Source: a virus. Taken from it: a stretch of DNA of 64,000 nucleotides. The position numbers and the translations under genes are program-made. Shown here piece by piece: positions 9,170 through 15,610 of the stretch. The stretch's first letter is position 1. Each line of letters starts with the position of its first letter. The stretch spans positions 1-64,000 of IMG/VR virus record IMGVR_UViG_3300042904_000107; one strand, written 5' to 3'. The notes under the pieces are model-generated. The model was not told where the DNA came from, searched no databases, and worked only from the letters and a program-made list of their open reading frames with translations.

Positions 9170-9781
9170 ATGTTTCTTACCTACTTAATAACCAATACCA
9201 CAAATGGTAAACAATATGTTGGAATAACACAATCAACTTTACAACGTAGATTCAACCAACATGTTCACCAAAGTAAATCTAAAATAAAGTGGATTCTACA
9301 TGAATCTATTGCAAAACATGGGAAACAATGTTTTACCATTGTAGAATTGGAACAAAACGAAACTAAAGATTCAGCCTTTGAAAGTGAAAAACGTTGGATT
9401 TCTGAATTACAAACTCTTATGCCTAAAGGATACAATATGACACCTGGAGGGGAAATAGTAGTCCATTCGGAAGAAACACGGAGGAAAATGAGTCAATCTC
9501 ACAAAGGAAAGAAATTCACCAAAGAACATATCCAACATATGAAAGAAAACCATTGGTCAAAAACTGGAACACATGTCCATTTACATGGTAAAAATCATCC
9601 ACTTGCAAAGAGACGCAAAGTTATTGATGATAAAGGAAATGAATATTTTCTCGATGGTAATCTAGTGGCGTTCTGTGATGCAATTGGTTATTCTAGAAAT
9701 AAGCTCCGTAGATCTGCCGCCACATTGAAACCTACTTCAGATGGTTGGCAAATGTTCGATCTTTGTAAGGAAAAGGGTTAG
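9170..9781 (+). CDS. GIY-YIG homing endonuclease with NUMOD motifs
   Basis: The only plus-strand gene in the first 63 kb, 203 residues. The N-terminus has TYLITNTTNGKQYVGIT, the GIY-YIG catalytic core, followed by an Arg (RRF) and a Glu-containing helix (SAFESEKRWI). After residue 95 comes a NUMOD3-like repeat (SEETRRKMSQSHKGKKF) and a C-terminal DNA-binding region. AT content is visibly higher than in the flanking genes. It sits between the gp43 start codon and a promoter at 9786-9814, so it looks like an insertion into the gp43 upstream region. Confidence 0.9.
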   Translation: MFLTYLITNTTNGKQYVGITQSTLQRRFNQHVHQSKSKIKWILHESIAKHGKQCFTIVELEQNETKDSAFESEKRWISELQTLMPKGYNMTPGGEIVVHSEETRRKMSQSHKGKKFTKEHIQHMKENHWSKTGTHVHLHGKNHPLAKRRKVIDDKGNEYFLDGNLVAFCDAIGYSRNKLRRSAATLKPTSDGWQMFDLCKEKG

Positions 9782-9809
9782 AACCATGGTAGCACAGTTC
9801 TAACCCCTT
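9773..9809. terminator. Inverted repeat, candidate bidirectional terminator or operator
   Basis: AAGGGTTAGAAC and GTTCTAACCCCTT pair over 12 bp around a 12-nt loop. The repeat contains the GIY-YIG stop codon, and on the minus strand it is followed by TTTTCC. It also overlaps the minus-strand promoter at 9786-9814, so it could equally be an operator. Confidence 0.5.
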
Positions 9810-9814
9810 GTCAA
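9786..9814 (-). promoter_or_regulatory. Promoter reading toward gp43
   Basis: TTGACA (9814-9809), 17-nt spacer and TACCAT (9791-9786). A transcript from here would cross the GIY-YIG gene antisense before reaching gp43. The -35 lies just before the lysozyme stop codon. Confidence 0.55.
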
Positions 9815-9815
9815 C

Positions 9816-10259
9816 TTAGGCCTTTTGGAAAAGATTTGATTCTGCTTGTCTTCGTTTAGTCAGGCCGGCCACTGGCTTACCACCAGCTTTGTTCCATACT
9901 AAAAACTGCTGTGCTGCACCAGGATAATCCTGGGCGTTCAGTTTCTTTAGGAGTGTTGATTTTGCGAATGCTCCTCCGCCAACATTGTAGCAAAAGCAGG
10001 CGAGGGCATCGAATTGGTTTTGGTTGAGTTGAACCTTAACCAGTTTGTTGATCTGGTCCTCAAACTTTCCAAGTTCATGAGCTAGGTAGTGTTCGGCTTG
10101 TTCTAGTGAACAATGATCTCCCTTTTTGACGGGCGTACCATCTGGGTATCTAATTGTGCCGTAACCTATCGTCCAAATACCAACTACATCTTGGTACGCA
10201 TCTTGACGAAATCCCTCAAAAAACTTGATTAAGTCCAGGCCTTCTTGTCCTGTTTTCAT
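9816..10259 (-). CDS. e: Endolysin, T4-lysozyme type (GH24)
   Basis: A 147-residue muramidase that hydrolyses peptidoglycan at lysis. The catalytic triad is placed as Glu15 (IKFFEGF), Asp24 (YQDVVG) and Thr30 (IWTIGYGT), with T4-like spacing. NQFDALACFCYNVGGGAF and the C-terminal RRQAE(S)NLF helix are further GH24 landmarks. There is no signal peptide, so a holin is needed. The ATG at 10259 directly follows a 16-nt perfect hairpin; an upstream TTG at 10340 would overlap the dUTPase by 65 nt and is less likely. Confidence 0.93.
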   Translation of the reverse strand: MKTGQEGLDLIKFFEGFRQDAYQDVVGIWTIGYGTIRYPDGTPVKKGDHCSLEQAEHYLAHELGKFEDQINKLVKVQLNQNQFDALACFCYNVGGGAFAKSTLLKKLNAQDYPGAAQQFLVWNKAGGKPVAGLTKRRQAESNLFQKA

Positions 10260-10275
10260 GCCTCTATTTAGAGGC
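10260..10275 (-). promoter_or_regulatory. Hairpin sequestering the lysozyme ribosome-binding site
   Basis: GCCTCT pairs with AGAGGC around AAAT, filling the whole gap between the dUTPase stop codon and the lysozyme ATG. The only Shine-Dalgarno-like bases (AGAGG) lie inside the 3' arm. In T4, early transcripts of gene e are silenced by a comparable hairpin. Confidence 0.6.
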
Positions 10276-10797
10276 TTACTGACGTCCTGTGGAGTTGTAT
10301 CCGCCTGCGCGGGTTGTCTTTTGACCGGGAGGTGTATCAATCCGAACTAGATCGGTCTCAACATTCCTCTCCAACATACCTTGACATAGGCGCTCACCAT
10401 GCTCGATTTCGAGAGGTTCACCGCTCAAGTTTTGAAGAAGGAGTGCCGTCTCATTCACATAATCATCGTCAATGATTCCAGTTCCATTCGCAAGGCGAAT
10501 ACCGCGCTTCAGGCCGGTACCTCCACGCATGAACACCTTGATGTGATATCCCGTAGGGATGTCAAAGATCAAACCCGTTGGAATCATCCAACGAAAATAA
10601 GGATCTTCCGGGAGGAAAACACGTTTCTCTGAGCCGGTGAATAGGACTTGTTGTTCTGTTTTGCGATCTTGTCCTAGAAATCCCTTAATCGTTCCTTTGG
10701 TGAGGTCTGCTCTCAAATCAAAACAAGCGGATCCGTCCGTCGCAAACGTAGGATCCGCTACAGCATCACCATTAATTTTAAAAAAGCCTAACTTCAT
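10276..10797 (-). CDS. dut: dUTP diphosphatase
   Basis: A 173-residue trimeric-type dUTPase converting dUTP to dUMP and PPi. The five motifs appear in order: DGSACFDLRA (motif 1), MRGGTG (2), NGTGIIDDDYVNE (3), HGERLCQGM (4) and the C-terminal arm RAGGYNSTG (5). An insertion of about 25 residues after motif 1 (GFLGQDRKTEQQ) makes it longer than the usual 150 residues. It overlaps the upstream gene by 4 nt (ATGA). Confidence 0.95.
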   Translation of the reverse strand: MKLGFFKINGDAVADPTFATDGSACFDLRADLTKGTIKGFLGQDRKTEQQVLFTGSEKRVFLPEDPYFRWMIPTGLIFDIPTGYHIKVFMRGGTGLKRGIRLANGTGIIDDDYVNETALLLQNLSGEPLEIEHGERLCQGMLERNVETDLVRIDTPPGQKTTRAGGYNSTGRQ

Positions 10798-11162
10798 CTT
10801 TTGGTTGTTGCCTTCTTCTTGGTTGTTTTCTTGCGTGCGGTTTTCTTTTTGGGAGCCGCAGTCTTCTCTTGAGTCTTTTCCCAGTCTCGGATGGCTTGTT
10901 GGACGGCTAATTTGGCGCTATAGAGGCTGATATATGATCCGATTTCATCGCCTTCAATTTCGACTTCCCAGACCAAATTCTCATCACCATCGTCCTCACT
11001 ATAACTCGTGTAGACTATCGCCAAAACTCTATTGTCGGAATCCACTAGGGAATAACATTGTCTGTTTACGCGGACCCACTGTGTCGTTTCTAGCATAGGT
11101 CGTCCTTGTTCGGGTATATCTTGGACAAAACCATAGTTTGTAAATCTCATCAAATCAGCCAT
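10794..11162 (-). CDS. Hypothetical protein with a lysine-rich tail, 122 aa
   Basis: The first 90 residues form a mixed alpha/beta domain of unknown type. The last 28 are a basic repeat-like tail (PKKKTARKKTTKKKATTKR) resembling histone H1 or nucleoid-protein tails, which suggests nucleic-acid contact. It is coupled to dut by an ATGA overlap. Function not known. Confidence 0.75.
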   Translation of the reverse strand: MADLMRFTNYGFVQDIPEQGRPMLETTQWVRVNRQCYSLVDSDNRVLAIVYTSYSEDDGDENLVWEVEIEGDEIGSYISLYSAKLAVQQAIRDWEKTQEKTAAPKKKTARKKTTKKKATTKR

Positions 11163-11176
11163 CCTAAAGGGATTAT

Positions 11177-11995
11177 TTATTTAATCAACGAAATAGTTCC
11201 AGTAACCGCTTGTGATGCTGGGCGAAGGATTCCATATCCTGTCACACCCTTGACACCGTAATCGAGAACTCTATAGTACCAACGCGGATGCGTCCAATAC
11301 TCGATGTTCTTGGTAATACCCGCAAAGTTATTAGTGATCTTTTCCGAGTGATCCAGAAAGATGGGGAACTTCTGACTGAACAACTTGGATGCTTCGCTGA
11401 AATCGCGCATTCCATATCTCGTGTCGATCATCATATCGGTCACAAGATTCTGGACACACAGACGATTATTCAAACAATCTGTTTGCTCACCAAACCGCTC
11501 GTTGAGTTTAGCTCCGACTTTCGCTGGAAGGTTCGAGTACTCCGTCAATAGCTTTCCCACATTACCATTCAAAGTGGTAATCTGAGTGTTTGCGTCTATC
11601 TCCAGTTTGTCGATGCGCTTGAAGGAATCAGTACGAAGGTTGTTCGCCAATTCGAATGTCTTGGTTTCAACTGAATCGATCCGCTTATCGGCTTTATCAG
11701 CCAACCTTACGACTGTTTTCTGGAGAGACTCAAAGCGAACATTGACTAGAGCCACGATATCCTGACGGCTATCATGTATCTCTTTAACTGCGGCCTCTCT
11801 TGTTACTTGTACTTCTATTTTAGCATCATTGCGTAGGCCAGTCAACTGGTTTTCTACTAGTTTAGTTGATATTAAAGGGGTATAGACGAAGGCGAACGCG
11901 ATTGCTAGAACGAGAACACACTTACAGACGATGTAAGTGATATCCAACCAAGAACGTTGCGGTTTCTCATCGCTGTAGGGTAGTTGAAAGGCCAT
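11177..11995 (-). CDS. Membrane-anchored coiled-coil protein, 272 aa
   Basis: One N-terminal membrane segment (about residues 19-42, VCKCVLVLAIAFAFVYTPL) followed by a long helical region with heptad character (40-170) and a C-terminal globular part. The topology predicts a short cytoplasmic N-terminus and a periplasmic body. Its nearness to the lysozyme gene invites a spanin-like or lysis-control idea, but no spanin signature is present and I would not assign one. Confidence 0.75.
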   Translation of the reverse strand: MAFQLPYSDEKPQRSWLDITYIVCKCVLVLAIAFAFVYTPLISTKLVENQLTGLRNDAKIEVQVTREAAVKEIHDSRQDIVALVNVRFESLQKTVVRLADKADKRIDSVETKTFELANNLRTDSFKRIDKLEIDANTQITTLNGNVGKLLTEYSNLPAKVGAKLNERFGEQTDCLNNRLCVQNLVTDMMIDTRYGMRDFSEASKLFSQKFPIFLDHSEKITNNFAGITKNIEYWTHPRWYYRVLDYGVKGVTGYGILRPASQAVTGTISLIK

Positions 11996-12270
11996 TACTT
12001 TACTCCTGTCAATTTGTCGAAACTGTTAACAGTTTCATGAACACGACCATCAACAAACTTTAGGAATAGTGGGAGCCGGCGGATAGAGAACTTGTGGACT
12101 AATTCACGTTCAGCGTTGAAGTCGACCGTTCCAAATTTGACGTTCTGTGCGATTTGTCCTTCAACCTGAACAGGTAGTGGATCAGATGCATCGGTGAACA
12201 ACACAACTACGATTCCTTTGTAGTCGGTTACTTCAGCCTGGAAATTGTCTTTAGATAAGGTGACGATCAT
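11995..12270 (-). CDS. Thioredoxin-fold protein lacking the CxxC site
   Basis: 91 residues with the thioredoxin pattern: a strand VVVLFTD, a region VKFGTVDFNAERELVHKFSIRRLPLFLKF and the cis-proline loop RRLP. Where thioredoxins have WCxxC this protein reads TDASDPLP, so the redox cysteines are absent. It may therefore be a structural or polymerase-associated adaptor rather than an oxidoreductase. Its stop codon overlaps the next start by one base (TAATG). Confidence 0.65.
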   Translation of the reverse strand: MIVTLSKDNFQAEVTDYKGIVVVLFTDASDPLPVQVEGQIAQNVKFGTVDFNAERELVHKFSIRRLPLFLKFVDGRVHETVNSFDKLTGVK

Positions 12271-12281
12271 ATCACCAATAT

Positions 12282-13166
12282 CTATGTTCCGCGGACTTCT
12301 GAATCGAACGTGATTGAAAAGGTTGGTGGGGTTAGGTCGTCAGTATTGAAGCCGTTGATATCGTAGGACAACGTAATATGTGGTTTGTATGTATCAAAAT
12401 CCGGTTGAGATCCCATTTCGCGAGCTTTTGTCCACTGCTCATTAGCATCCGCGTGTTCGAATCTCAGAACGAATGCGCTTCCAAAAATATCGAAATGGTA
12501 TGGAGGTTCAACAGTTGTTCCGTATGGAAGTAATTCGTAGTCTGGTAATTCGGATGCCTTACTGTAGACCACGGTGCAATGAAGCTTTTCACGAAGAACA
12601 GGATTTGGAATCTTATTCTCTTCCATCCATTTGACAAGCTTCTCAGAGGAATGCTTACTGACCGGAAGGTACATGTAAGCTTTTTCTTTCTCACCTTGGG
12701 CAGCTTCAAGCAATTTGATGGCCAATACTTCGATTAATTCCTCGAATGTATCCAGCATCTTCACACCGTGGATCTCACACGTCACACGAACATTGGTGCG
12801 GCGCCAATACCCATCAGGGCAACAAACCAACGCACGCTCAGGAGCGCGTTCAAGATGTTGACCTAGTTCCAGCAATGTGATTGGAGACTTAGTGTTTGGA
12901 TCGAAATAGAAGATGGCGAGATCTGAATGTCGGAGTGAATTTAACTCCCATTTGATCTGCTCGATTAATTCTGGATGGTCGTCACCCCAAGTTGGATCCC
13001 AATCCTGGCGACGTGGGTTGAGGAATGTAATATGTGGAACTTCTTTGAAGATATTTGTAATCTTATCTTGCCACTTGTCTGCTTTGCCTTGCTCGATTGA
13101 GCCGGCGAGAAAAATGGTCAAGTCTTCAGTTTCAACTGGAAGTGGAGCGTAGATTACGTTAGACAT
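12282..13166 (-). CDS. Fusion: nucleoside 2-deoxyribosyltransferase-like domain + Acb1-like 2H phosphoesterase
   Basis: 294 residues in two parts. Residues 15-115 read IFLAGSIEQG, FLNPRRQDWD and LLELGQHLE, matching the nucleoside 2-deoxyribosyltransferase-like (Nuc_deoxyri_tr2) fold. Residues 165-290 carry two HxT motifs, LHCTVVYSK and YKPHITLSYD, the signature of 2H phosphoesterases; the second resembles the one I recall for T4 Acb1 (57B), which cleaves cyclic oligonucleotide signals of CBASS. The likely role is counter-defence or nucleotide-signal breakdown. The fold calls are solid, the substrate is inferred. Confidence 0.8.
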   Translation of the reverse strand: MSNVIYAPLPVETEDLTIFLAGSIEQGKADKWQDKITNIFKEVPHITFLNPRRQDWDPTWGDDHPELIEQIKWELNSLRHSDLAIFYFDPNTKSPITLLELGQHLERAPERALVCCPDGYWRRTNVRVTCEIHGVKMLDTFEELIEVLAIKLLEAAQGEKEKAYMYLPVSKHSSEKLVKWMEENKIPNPVLREKLHCTVVYSKASELPDYELLPYGTTVEPPYHFDIFGSAFVLRFEHADANEQWTKAREMGSQPDFDTYKPHITLSYDINGFNTDDLTPPTFSITFDSEVRGT

Positions 13167-13174
13167 AATGTTTA

Positions 13175-13251
13175 TGGCGGGAGAGGGGAGACTCGAACTC
13201 CCTCCGCATGGCTTTGGAGGCCAGCAGGCTTCCCATTATCAACACTCTCCC
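13175..13251 (-). tRNA. tRNA-Trp (CCA)
   Basis: Acceptor GGGAGAG pairs with CTCTCCC, T-arm GGGAG-TTCGAGT-CTCCC, anticodon loop CTCCAAA, encoded 3' CCA. Confidence 0.88.
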
Positions 13252-13262
13252 GATTTAAAATT

Positions 13263-13339
13263 TGGTGCCGGCCCAAGGAATCGAACCTTGTCCTTTGGGG
13301 TTTCAAGCCAACATGCGCACCAGCTAACACCAGACCGGC
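13263..13339 (-). tRNA. tRNA with irregular anticodon arm (Phe-GAA or Ser-TGA)
   Basis: Acceptor GCCGGTC/GGCCGGC, D-arm and T-arm (CAAGG-TTCGATT-CCTTG) are normal and CCA is encoded. The anticodon arm reads TTGG-CTTGAAACC-CCAA, so a 7-nt loop requires a C-C mismatch; GAA (Phe) fits best with discriminator A. No long variable arm is present, which argues against Ser. Confidence 0.6.
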
Positions 13340-13444
13340 GTAGCTAGTTGCTAAATCGAGAGACACACCAAGGACGAATACCATCCATGGTATCATTTTG
13401 CAATGCTCTGTTCATGTCTTCGTCCTTTCTACTGGTATATATTA

Positions 13445-13651
13445 CTATTCTAAAGCCAACTTCTCGAAAAATGCCGTCATTGATCGACCATCTTCTAGAA
13501 GGAGCTTTTTTCTAGGATGATCCGGAATCTGAAGTGTTGTGCTTCCTTTTGTTGGAAAAACTACATCTTGCTCTGGAGATTTAACCAGATTGCGATCCTT
13601 TTCATCAGCGATTAATCGCCGCAGTTCATCTACGGTTAAGGTAATTGTCAT
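13445..13651 (-). CDS. Small hypothetical protein, 68 aa
   Basis: Begins MTITLTVDELRRLI, nearly the same start as the 48-residue protein at 20399-20545 (MTITITIEELLSKL), so the two may be diverged paralogues. The rest is charged with a central Pro-rich turn. No motif recognised. Confidence 0.65.
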   Translation of the reverse strand: MTITLTVDELRRLIADEKDRNLVKSPEQDVVFPTKGSTTLQIPDHPRKKLLLEDGRSMTAFFEKLALE

Positions 13652-13679
13652 AATAAACTTTGGTGGAGCCGGTGGGATC

Positions 13680-13961
13680 CTATTCTGAGCTACAGCCCCC
13701 TAATAAATCTTTCAACTTCTCCGGCACTCGGCTTTCAGGGATAACAACCATCATATCAGGTTGAATCTCCGCAGTGTACCGCCTGCCGGTAGAATTGATA
13801 TTCTCGATGGTAATACCGAGATTAAACCACCGGTCACGTGGACGCGGTGATCTATGAAATTCCTTCACTCTAGCAATTTTGAGGTCGTGCCGTCCCCAAC
13901 TGCGAGTGGCATAGGCGACCCAATCACCCACACGAATGTCGTGACCGGTAATATCAGTCAT
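13680..13961 (-). CDS. Small beta-rich protein, 93 aa, paralogue of the gene at 34.5 kb
   Basis: Shares a pattern with the protein at 34522-34788: GHDIRVGDWVAYATR, KIARVKEF and VVIPESRVPEKLKDLL against EITLGAFVAYAST, KIGRVTKV and VVPESTLTPEARAFF. This suggests a small SH3/KOW-like barrel. Function unknown. Its start codon overlaps the stop of a 36-residue membrane peptide. Confidence 0.7.
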   Translation of the reverse strand: MTDITGHDIRVGDWVAYATRSWGRHDLKIARVKEFHRSPRPRDRWFNLGITIENINSTGRRYTAEIQPDMMVVIPESRVPEKLKDLLGGCSSE

Positions 13962-14064
13962 AATAAATTCTCCACATCTTATAGATTGGTCCGATGACCA
14001 AGTAAATCACTGGAAGGAGCAACAACAAAAGCATGACATAAAGTGCCGTCCCTAGACGGCGCAC
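13954..14064 (-). CDS. 36-aa single-pass membrane peptide
   Basis: GTG start with GAGGTAAAG 4 nt upstream. The peptide has one strongly hydrophobic segment (LYVMLLLLLLPVIYLVIG) and a basic-aromatic tail (YKMWRIYYD). The stop TGA overlaps the next gene's start region. Holin-like size and shape, but no further evidence for that role. Confidence 0.5.
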   Translation of the reverse strand: MRRLGTALYVMLLLLLLPVIYLVIGPIYKMWRIYYD

Positions 14065-14095
14065 TGTCTTTACCTCTCATGCTTTACCTCTTTAA

Positions 14096-14180
14096 TGGTA
14101 GCCAAGGAGAGACTTGAACTCTCAAGCCCGAAGGCACTCGCTCTTAAGGCGAGCGCGTCTGCCAATTTCGCCACTCGGCC
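14096..14180 (-). tRNA. tRNA-Leu (TAA)
   Basis: Class II tRNA with long variable arm, anticodon stem CTCGC/GCGAG with loop CTTAAGA, T-arm GAGAG-TTCAAGT-CTCTC, encoded CCA. Confidence 0.93.
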
Positions 14181-14616
14181 AGATCTACTACTCCAGGGCG
14201 CCAAGGATCGGCGCCTCCACCACTCTGTTTTATCCGGAAACAGAGAAAGGAAATTCCACCAGGATTTCACGAGGTAACTGCTTGCCAGCAGTATGCACTA
14301 GCCCAATAGCCTCCACAGTACATCGCGTTTGGGCGGCCGTCCTACTTTGCGAAGGGATTCGTTTACCTAACGTTCCTAAGTCTATCTGGTGGTTTTCTCG
14401 TTTAATTGGCTCCCCTGGTGGTGCGCGACTGTCACATCCTTCCGACTAAGGTCGGGACGAAGCGTCTTTATCGTTCTACAGGGAATCTTTTAGCGTTCCA
14501 AGGATACTATTCGTCTGAATTACGGCAGACTTCACCGAGTCACTGTACCTTTAGACCTCAGCCACTTGTTAGTTGGGCTGCCGATATGTCACCATATTGG
14601 TTCAGAACGCACATCG
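14181..14616 (-). ncRNA. Structured spacer RNA between two tRNA-Leu genes
   Basis: 436 nt without a plausible gene. Several strong hairpins are visible on the transcribed strand: CTCTGTTT/AAACAGAG (14222-14244), GGCGCC/GGCGCC (14198-14216), ACTGCT-GGCA-AGCAGT near 14280 and GTCTG/CAGAC (14513-14530). The last is flanked by GGTGAA and AATAGTATCC, resembling the internal-loop strands of the Y-like RNAs at 27 kb. Size and position beside tRNAs recall large phage RNAs such as GOLLD and ROOL, but I cannot confirm a family. Confidence 0.45.
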
Positions 14617-14704
14617 TGGTAGCAGAGGAGAGACTTGAACTCTCACGGGGTTTCCCCCACTGGTTCCTAAGACCAGCGCGTGCTGCCAATTTCGCCACTC
14701 TGCC
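14617..14704 (-). tRNA. tRNA-Leu (TAG)
   Basis: Class II, anticodon stem CTGGT/ACCAG with loop CTTAGGA, variable arm with GGGG/CCCC, T-arm GAGAG-TTCAAGT-CTCTC, encoded CCA. Confidence 0.93.
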
Positions 14705-14712
14705 ACAAATAT

Positions 14713-14883
14713 TTATATCTGGATTCGGAACTGACTATTAAATGACTCCAAAATCGCCTCGACTTCCGCCTCTTGTCCAGAAACATACGATGCCTGTACT
14801 TCAGTCATTCCAAATTGTTGTGACTTCAAGTACTTCAGCCTGTCTTCCAACTCTTTGCGGAAGGCGCGAATAATGGGATTCAT
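14713..14883 (-). CDS. Small hypothetical protein, 56 aa
   Basis: Helical and charged (FRKELEDRLKYLKSQQFG, EAEVEAILESFNSQF). It starts 3 nt after the stop of the SLOG-type gene and ends 9 nt before tRNA-Leu(TAG), so it is likely in the same transcript. No known domain. Confidence 0.65.
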   Translation of the reverse strand: MNPIIRAFRKELEDRLKYLKSQQFGMTEVQASYVSGQEAEVEAILESFNSQFRIQI

Positions 14884-14885
14884 AT

Positions 14886-15323
14886 CTAGTAACTCTCAAG
14901 AACGTGGAGCTTCTTCGGGCCCATGCCCTTTGCCATCTGCTTCTTCGTGTAGCGAATCGTCGCCCACGTACCGCTTCCACGGAACTCCTCCTTATTGTGG
15001 TCTTTCGGTCCACCGTACATAATGTCTACGGTGTCCACAATATCATGATCTCGGTCGTGATACCGCTTTTCAGGATATACCGTGTCACCTGGCTGAGCAC
15101 AGTATGCCCGGAACTTCGGACTCTCTGGCGGATGAATGTGAATCTTTGCGCCGAGTCTTCGCATGATCTCGTCTCCCTCAGCATCTCCACCAATACAATC
15201 ACCGTGGTGAAACTCGATCTCATGTCCCTTCAATATCAAGCTACGCGCATCGGAGAGCAGCTTCCGGAGTTGCTTCATCGTCATTCCATTGCGCGTAGCG
15301 GTGATACCGACTTTAACGGTCAT
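14886..15323 (-). CDS. SLOG/YpsA-like nucleotide-binding protein
   Basis: 145 residues with KVGITATRNGMT at the N-terminus, FHHGDCIGGDAEGDEIMRRLGAKIHIHPP in the middle and VDIMYGGPKD later. GGD followed by a helix and an IHIHP strand is the SLOG Rossmann pattern that binds nucleotides or nucleotide-derived ligands. The ligand is unknown. It is the first gene after the consensus promoter at 15404-15432. Confidence 0.6.
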   Translation of the reverse strand: MTVKVGITATRNGMTMKQLRKLLSDARSLILKGHEIEFHHGDCIGGDAEGDEIMRRLGAKIHIHPPESPKFRAYCAQPGDTVYPEKRYHDRDHDIVDTVDIMYGGPKDHNKEEFRGSGTWATIRYTKKQMAKGMGPKKLHVLESY

Positions 15324-15403
15324 GTTAGTATCCTCTCAATCGTTTGAGGGCACGATCAATAAAACCATGAAAATATAACATGAATAGCGCTATCATGTAA
15401 ACC

Positions 15404-15432
15404 ATTATAGCATAGGCCATAATGGTTGTCAA
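15404..15432 (-). promoter_or_regulatory. Consensus promoter, TTGACA-N17-TATAAT
   Basis: Perfect -35 and -10 with a 17-nt spacer; GGCC lies in the spacer as in several other promoters here. It reads into the SLOG gene and tRNA-Leu region. Confidence 0.8.
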
Positions 15433-15442
15433 GTACAGGAAA

Positions 15443-15518
15443 TGGCTCCCCACCTAGGATTCGAACCTAGATCTTCATGGTTAACAGCCAAGCGCCTTAC
15501 CAGTTAGGCTAGCGGGGA
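15443..15518 (-). tRNA. tRNA-Asn (GTT)
   Basis: Acceptor TCCCCGC/GTGGGGA, T-arm CTAGG-TTCGAAT-CCTAG, loop CTGTTAA, discriminator G, CCA encoded. One T-T mismatch in the anticodon stem. Confidence 0.88.
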
Positions 15519-15526
15519 GTGAGGTT

Positions 15527-15603
15527 TGGAGTCCCCGCCAGGATTTGAACCTGGGACACGCGGGTTAACAGCCCGCCGCTCTACCAGACTGAGCTACGGA
15601 GAC
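15527..15603 (-). tRNA. tRNA-Asn (GTT), second copy
   Basis: Anticodon stem CGGG/CCCG with loop CTGTTAA, T-arm CCAGG-TTCAAAT-CCTGG, acceptor GTCTCCG/CGGGGAC, discriminator T, CCA encoded. Same anticodon as its neighbour but a different body. Confidence 0.88.
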
Positions 15604-15610
15604 TCAAAAC

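Noticed and set aside
11177-11995. Spanin or antiholin role for the membrane coiled-coil protein near lysozyme.
   Set aside because: Topology alone is not enough; there is no lipobox partner, no proline-rich segment and no overlap typical of spanin pairs.
13172-13396. Open reading frame of 74 codons on the minus strand.
   Set aside because: It runs through tRNA-Trp and the next tRNA; the peptide is a by-product of tRNA sequence.
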